From contig PMGP01000274.1 of assembly GCA_003156235.1 (NCBI GenBank), forward strand, positions 1-8,542: 8,542 nucleotides of DNA. Direction: 5' to 3'. The stretch is from Acidobacteriaceae bacterium. Its GTDB lineage: Bacteria > Acidobacteriota > Terriglobia > Terriglobales > Acidobacteriaceae. The position numbers and the translations under genes are program-made. The notes under the pieces were generated by a model. It ran no database searches. It was not told where the DNA came from and saw only the letters and a list, made by a program, of their open reading frames with translations. This document shows positions 5,397 through 8,542 of this stretch, piece after piece (position 1 is the stretch's first letter; each line of letters starts with the position of its first letter).

Positions 5397-6767
5397 TCAG
5401 GCGAGTTGGTTTTCCTTTTCCGCCAGCGTGATCGCCTCCTCGAGAATGTCGAGGGCCACGGTGGCTTCCTGTTCGTTGACGATGAGCGGCGGGCAAAGCC
5501 GCAAAGTGGTTTCGCCGCAGCCCAGCACCATCAGGCCGCGCTCAAAAGCCAGGGTCTCCACGCGGTTGCGCAGGGCAGTGGCGGGCTCGCGAGTGGCCTT
5601 GTCCTTCACCAGCTCAATGCCGATCATCAGGCCGCGTCCGCGCACGTCGCCCACCAGCGGGTGAGTTTTCTTCCAGCCGTCGAGCCGCTCCAGCATCAGG
5701 CCTCCCACGCGGGCGGCATTCGCCATTCCCTCGCGCGACAGAATCTCCAGCGTGGCCAGCGCCGCGGCAATGGAAACCGGATTGCCGCCGAAGGTGGACG
5801 CATGGGAGCCGGGAACCCAATCCATAATTTCCGCCCGGCTCATGCAAACGCTTAGCGGCATACCGCTGGCGATACCCTTGGCCATGCAAACGATGTCCGG
5901 CTCCACGCCCGTGTGCTCAATCGCCCACCACTTGCCGGTGCGGCCCGCGCCCGATTGCACCTCGTCGACCACCAGCAGAATGCCGTGCCGGTCGCAGATT
6001 CCCCGCAGCTCGCGCATGAAGTTGTCGGGAGCAACCACGTAACCGCCCTCGCCCTGAATCGGCTCGACAAAAATAGCAGCCACTTCTTCGGGCGGAAGAA
6101 TCGTCTTGAAGAGCTTCTCTTCGATGTAGCGCGCGCAGCCCAGGCTGAAGGCTTCTTCTGCCTGCGCGCCGCCCGTGCAGCCGCGATAAGCGTATGGATA
6201 GCGTACATGCGTCACGCCGGGAACCAGGGGTGAAAAGCGCCTTTTCTGCTGCGGCTTGGAGGCGGTCAGCGACAACGCGCCCATGGTGCGCCCGTGGAAG
6301 GCGCCCAGAAATGCAATCACATTCTGGCGTCCCGTGTGGTAGCGCGCCAGCTTCAGAGCGCACTCAATGGCCTCGGCGCCGGAGTTGCCATAGAAGAACT
6401 TGTGCGGGCCGGGCATGGGGGCGATTGCGGATAATCTCTCAGCCAGGTCGGTGAGCGGCTCGTTGTAAAAATCCGTTCCGGAGATGTGGATCAGTTCAGC
6501 AGCCTGCTTCTGAATGGCGGCGACGACTTCGGGATGGCAGTGGCCGGTGGAGGCCACGGCGATGCCCGCCGCAAAATCGAGAAACTCATTGCCGTCCACG
6601 TCTTCCACGCGGATGCCGCGCCCGCGCTTGGCAACCAGCGGATAAGAGCGTGTGTAGCTGGGCGAGATCAGCCGGTCGTCGGCCTCCACAGCAGCCTTGG
6701 CCTTGGGTCCGGGCAGCGTACAAACGAGTTTGGGCCCGTATTGCGCATGCAATTCTTGCTTGGTCAT
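5397..6767 (-). CDS. Class III pyridoxal-phosphate aminotransferase (GabT / acetylornithine aminotransferase-like)
   Basis: The 456-residue protein has the full fold-type I class III signature. GNSGAEA at 127-133 binds the PLP phosphate. FLGAFHGRT follows, with the ring-stacking position at about 157. VVDEVQSG carries Asp268, which contacts the pyridine nitrogen. The CMAKG segment carries Lys297, the predicted Schiff-base lysine, and STFGGNP is at 324-330. Such enzymes move an amino group from an omega-amine, such as 4-aminobutyrate or acetylornithine, to a 2-oxo acid; some relatives are amino-acid racemases. Sequence alone does not fix the substrate, so no gene symbol is given. The ATG at 6767 is chosen because GAGGAG precedes it by 8 bases; an in-frame ATG at 6857 adds 30 low-complexity, family-atypical residues. 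Neighbours give no pathway hint. Confidence 0.92.
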   Translation of the reverse strand: MTKQELHAQYGPKLVCTLPGPKAKAAVEADDRLISPSYTRSYPLVAKRGRGIRVEDVDGNEFLDFAAGIAVASTGHCHPEVVAAIQKQAAELIHISGTDFYNEPLTDLAERLSAIAPMPGPHKFFYGNSGAEAIECALKLARYHTGRQNVIAFLGAFHGRTMGALSLTASKPQQKRRFSPLVPGVTHVRYPYAYRGCTGGAQAEEAFSLGCARYIEEKLFKTILPPEEVAAIFVEPIQGEGGYVVAPDNFMRELRGICDRHGILLVVDEVQSGAGRTGKWWAIEHTGVEPDIVCMAKGIASGMPLSVCMSRAEIMDWVPGSHASTFGGNPVSIAAALATLEILSREGMANAARVGGLMLERLDGWKKTHPLVGDVRGRGLMIGIELVKDKATREPATALRNRVETLAFERGLMVLGCGETTLRLCPPLIVNEQEATVALDILEEAITLAEKENQLA

Positions 6768-6775
6768 CTTCTTGT

Positions 6776-6781
6776 CTCCTC
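6776..6781 (-). promoter_or_regulatory. Ribosome binding site deciding the aminotransferase start
   Basis: GAGGAG on the minus strand, 8 bases before the ATG at 6767. It favours this start over the ATG at 6857. Confidence 0.75.
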
Positions 6782-7148
6782 GACGAATTCGGTTGTGCGG
6801 CTTTGCGGCATCCGTTCGATGCCCGGCCGCGGATCCCAAAGGGGTGGGATGGTCCACTGCTCATCGCCTGAGTGGCGAGATAGAGTTGGAGAGAATCTTC
6901 GGCAGGACTGACCTAATCGCCGCCGAAGAGGCTAGGTCGCGTGAGAGGCGGGAGTATGCGCAGGTAGCGCCGAGGGCAGAGGCCGAGCGCGCGCGACTGC
7001 GACCAGCGCCTGGTGGCCGGTACAAGCAGTCGTTGTGGGTTGCGCTTGTGCATGAAATCCCCGCTGCATTGAGAATAAAACATTTTCGCTCATGTTGTAC
7101 AGCGAACCCGCGCCGCCCTGCCTCCGGGCATTAGCATGGAATCAACCT
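6782..7148. other. Divergent intergenic region with small hairpins, no recognised gene
   Basis: This stretch separates the divergent aminotransferase and EamA genes. Near the aminotransferase it holds two stems: GGCATC/GATGCC (6807-6823, 5-base loop) and ATCCCA/TGGGAT (6833-6850, 6-base loop). Both could fold in the aminotransferase leader. A further short stem, TCGCC/GGCGA, is near 6863-6877. An AT-rich patch at about 7072-7086 might be part of a promoter for the EamA gene, but no convincing -35 partner is seen. Open frames through here resemble no family I recognise and look like GC-rich shadow frames. Confidence 0.5.
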
Positions 7149-8138
7149 ATGGCGAACTCTTCTCTACACCCTGCAAGGAAAACGGCCTCCACGGCCTCCA
7201 TCGTGCTGTCCTTTGCCTGCGTGTACTTCTTCTGGGGTTCCACCTTTACGGCCATCCGCATCGGAGCGACTCAGATGCCCCCGCTGCTGCTGGCCGGCAC
7301 GCGGTTTTTTATCGCTGGAACGATTCTGCTTGCCTGGTGCCGCTGGCGCGGGTTGCGCCTGCTGTGGCCGCCCAGGACCATGCTGATCCTCGGCCTGGTT
7401 GGGTTTTTCCTGCTCAGCGTAAACAATGTAGCTCTGGTCTACGCGGAGAAGACTATCTCCAGCGGGCTGGCTTCGCTGTTGATGGCGTCGATTCCTCTCT
7501 TCGTGGCGCTGGCCGAGATGATGCTGCCCAGGGGCGAGCCGCTGTCAGTGCGCGGCTGGTTGGGCATCGTGCTGGGTTTTGCCGGCCTGGCCGCGCTGAT
7601 GTGGCCCTCGCTGCGCACCGGCTTCGCCGGGGATTACACGCGCCTCGTGGCCATCGGCGTATTGCTGGCAGGAGCCTTGGCCTGGGCCGTGGGCAGCATC
7701 CTCTCGCGCCATGCGCGGCTGCCGGTCAACAGCTTTGTGGCCGCGGCCTGGCAGATGCTCATCGCCGGCGCATTCAGCACGCTGCTCGGAACCGCTCTCG
7801 GACAATGGCCCGACTTCCACGTGAATCTGGCTTCCGTCGGCTCGCAAGCCTGGCTCATCACCGGCGGCTCGCTCGTCGGCTACTCCGCCTTCATCTATTT
7901 ACTGGAGCACGTGCCGGTGGCCAAGGTCTCCTCCTATTGCTATGTGAACCCGGTGGTCGCGGTGCTGCTGGGAATCGTTCTACTACACGAACGCCCGGAG
8001 CGAGCTGAGTTTGTTGGCATGGCAGCCATCGTGGTTGCAGTATTCGTGATGACTACCGCCAAGGTCAAAACCAAAGGCGCACCGGGAACCAGTGACTCAC
8101 GGCTTGCCGAGGAAATGGAGCCGCCGCTGGCCGAGTGA
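7149..8138 (+). CDS. EamA/DMT-superfamily transporter, 10 predicted TM segments
   Basis: The product is 329 residues from the chosen start. It has the two tandem EamA repeats of the drug/metabolite transporter superfamily: repeat one begins VYFFWGSTFTAIRIG and includes LLLAGTRFFIAGTILLAW; repeat two begins near LAWAVGSILSRHA and ends with AKVSSYCYVNPVVAVLLGIVLLHE, the characteristic last-helix-pair signature. Ten hydrophobic segments place it in the inner membrane, where relatives export amino acids or other metabolites; the substrate is not predictable. The start at 7149 has GGAA 7 bases upstream and yields a normal short cytoplasmic N-terminus. An in-frame ATG at 7092 would add 19 residues but has no ribosome binding site at normal spacing. 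The stop codon lies in a 13-base tandem duplication. Confidence 0.88.
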   Translation: MANSSLHPARKTASTASIVLSFACVYFFWGSTFTAIRIGATQMPPLLLAGTRFFIAGTILLAWCRWRGLRLLWPPRTMLILGLVGFFLLSVNNVALVYAEKTISSGLASLLMASIPLFVALAEMMLPRGEPLSVRGWLGIVLGFAGLAALMWPSLRTGFAGDYTRLVAIGVLLAGALAWAVGSILSRHARLPVNSFVAAAWQMLIAGAFSTLLGTALGQWPDFHVNLASVGSQAWLITGGSLVGYSAFIYLLEHVPVAKVSSYCYVNPVVAVLLGIVLLHERPERAEFVGMAAIVVAVFVMTTAKVKTKGAPGTSDSRLAEEMEPPLAE

Positions 8139-8155
8139 TTGTGCCGAGTGATTGT
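8130..8155. repeat. 13-base tandem duplication across the EamA stop codon
   Basis: GCCGAGTGATTGT occurs twice head-to-tail at 8130-8142 and 8143-8155. The first copy contains the TGA stop of the EamA gene. It could be replication slippage or a scar of a past insertion next to the palindromic repeats that start at 8157. Confidence 0.8.
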
Positions 8156-8156
8156 A

Positions 8157-8233
8157 TTGAAAGGGCACGACTTCAGTCGTGCAATAGGAGTTGCATGAAT
8201 CGATGTTTTGAAAGGGCATGACTTCAGTCGTGC
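8157..8233 (+). repeat. Two direct copies of a 26-base palindromic (REP-like) repeat
   Basis: Copies at 8157-8182 and 8208-8233 differ at one base (C8168 against T8219). Each contains an 18-base near-palindrome, GCACGACTTCAGTCGTGC in the first, with 8-bp arms and a TC loop. In the second copy the change gives a G-U wobble in RNA, so a hairpin still forms. A 25-base non-repeated spacer separates them. No T-tract follows, so they are not clear terminators. They resemble dispersed palindromic repeats of the kind seen between acidobacterial genes; that link is inference. Confidence 0.8.
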
Positions 8234-8257
8234 CGCAAATGCAACAATAGAAATGTC

Positions 8258-8278
8258 GGGCTTTAGCCCCTGAGGGAA
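8258..8278 (+). repeat. Third copy of the 21-base GGGCTTTAGCCC-type repeat
   Basis: It is identical over 21 bases to 134-154 and to the complement of 174-194. Here it stands as a single copy, not an inverted pair, within the intergenic repeat cluster after the EamA gene. Confidence 0.85.
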
Positions 8279-8299
8279 GGTTTTTCCGGAGGGAGGCGA

Positions 8300-8311
8300 G
8301 GGTTTCAACCC
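8300..8311. repeat. Short palindrome in the repeat cluster
   Basis: GGGTTTCAACCC has 5-bp arms and a TC loop, the same layout (TTCA core) as the repeats at 8157-8233. It could be a degenerate member of that family; at this length chance is possible. Confidence 0.4.
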
Positions 8312-8350
8312 CCGCATGAAGCCAACAGTACGACAAGGAGATTTTCTGCA

Positions 8351-8542
8351 ATGCTCAGACTTCTGCTTCAATGGCTCCTCAGCGCGGTTGCCCTGCTGGT
8401 TGTTTCCAATCTTGTGCCCGGTTTTGATGTGCGGGGTCTTGGGCCGGCGCTGATAGCGGCGCTAGTGATCGGCCTGCTCAACGCCACGGTGGGCTTCGTC
8501 CTAAAGGTCATCACCTTCCCCATCAGCATCCTCACCCTCGGC
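8351..8542 (+). CDS. YvlD / phage_holin_4_2 family membrane protein (partial, 5' part)
   Basis: The first 64 codons are present, and the frame stays open to the window edge. The sequence begins MLRLLLQWLLSAVALLVVSN and is followed by a VPGFDV turn. A second hydrophobic segment, ALIAALVIGLLNATVGFVLK, leads into VITFPISILTLG. The LGLLNA...LTLP..ILTLG pattern is the hallmark of the small four-TM YvlD family, annotated as phage holin family 4. Despite the name, most members are chromosomal inner-membrane proteins of unknown role, and no prophage genes are seen here. AAGGAG (8335-8340) lies 10 bases before the ATG, slightly long but acceptable. The gene follows the repeat cluster. Confidence 0.85.
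   Translation, partial: MLRLLLQWLLSAVALLVVSNLVPGFDVRGLGPALIAALVIGLLNATVGFVLKVITFPISILTLG

Noticed and set aside
4828..5664. 278-codon plus-strand open frame opposite the YraN and aminotransferase genes
   Set aside because: It spans two real genes and the gap between them in antisense, with low-complexity content and no recognisable domain.
6807..6823. T-arm-like GTTCGAT hairpin suggesting a tRNA
   Set aside because: No anticodon arm, D arm or acceptor stem can be built around it; it is an isolated 6-bp stem.
6697..7134. 145-codon open frame crossing the aminotransferase start and the intergenic gap
   Set aside because: It is antisense to a confident coding region at its start, has no ribosome binding site, and its product resembles no family.
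7136..8008. 290-codon frame overlapping the EamA gene on the same strand
   Set aside because: It is a frame-shifted shadow: the alternative frame gives clear tandem EamA repeats, while this one gives Arg/Gly/Ala-rich sequence.
8157..8233. Possible short CRISPR array (26-base direct repeats with a 25-base spacer)
   Set aside because: There are only two copies, each a near-perfect palindrome with different flanks, and no cas genes nearby. A dispersed REP-like repeat fits better.
8351..8542. Holin annotation as evidence of a prophage
   Set aside because: The YvlD/phage_holin_4_2 family is common on chromosomes outside prophages, and no endolysin, structural or integrase genes are present in the window.

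Overview
The window looks like a chromosomal segment of a moderately GC-rich bacterium, most plausibly an acidobacterium (Terriglobia-like). That assignment is inference. It rests on the imperfect palindromic intergenic repeats built on GGGCTTTAGCCC and GCACGACTTCAGTCGTGC, which I associate with that group, plus a complete ISC-type Fe-S assembly operon and family matches that fit but do not prove it.

Bases 1-3995 (+ strand) hold the 3' part of an isc operon: the end of iscA, then hscB, hscA, an ISC-type [2Fe-2S] ferredoxin (fdx), a small single-domain cupin and iscX. HscB delivers the scaffold IscU to the Hsp70 HscA, which drives cluster release. IscA is a carrier, Fdx supplies electrons, and IscX binds IscS and modulates it. 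IscS, IscU and any IscR would lie upstream of the window. Three features are unusual: a large nested inverted repeat (87-242) between iscA and hscB that contains the iscA stop codon; an HscB with an N-terminal four-cysteine zinc-finger-like segment resembling eukaryotic HSC20; and the cupin gene inserted between fdx and iscX.

Bases 4011-6767 (- strand) hold, in transcriptional order, a class III PLP aminotransferase, a YraN-family nuclease-fold protein with a long N-terminus, and a type II toxin-antitoxin pair (Phd/YefM-like antitoxin, PIN-domain VapC-like toxin). The antitoxin has a clear TATAAT box placed so that transcription should begin at or next to the A of its ATG. A 23-base palindrome sits over the spacer and -35 region. 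This looks like an autoregulated leaderless TA operon.

Bases 6768-7148 form a divergent intergenic region with small hairpins and no recognised gene. Bases 7149-8138 (+) encode a 10-TM EamA/DMT-family transporter. Bases 8139-8350 are a repeat-rich intergenic stretch with a 13-base tandem duplication, two 26-base palindromic repeats and another copy of the 21-base repeat seen at 134-194. The window ends inside a YvlD/phage_holin_4_2-type membrane protein gene starting at 8351.

Most of the window is ordinary housekeeping content. The parts most worth a second look are the repeat architecture, the leaderless TA promoter/operator, the cupin insertion in the isc operon and the zinc-finger HscB.
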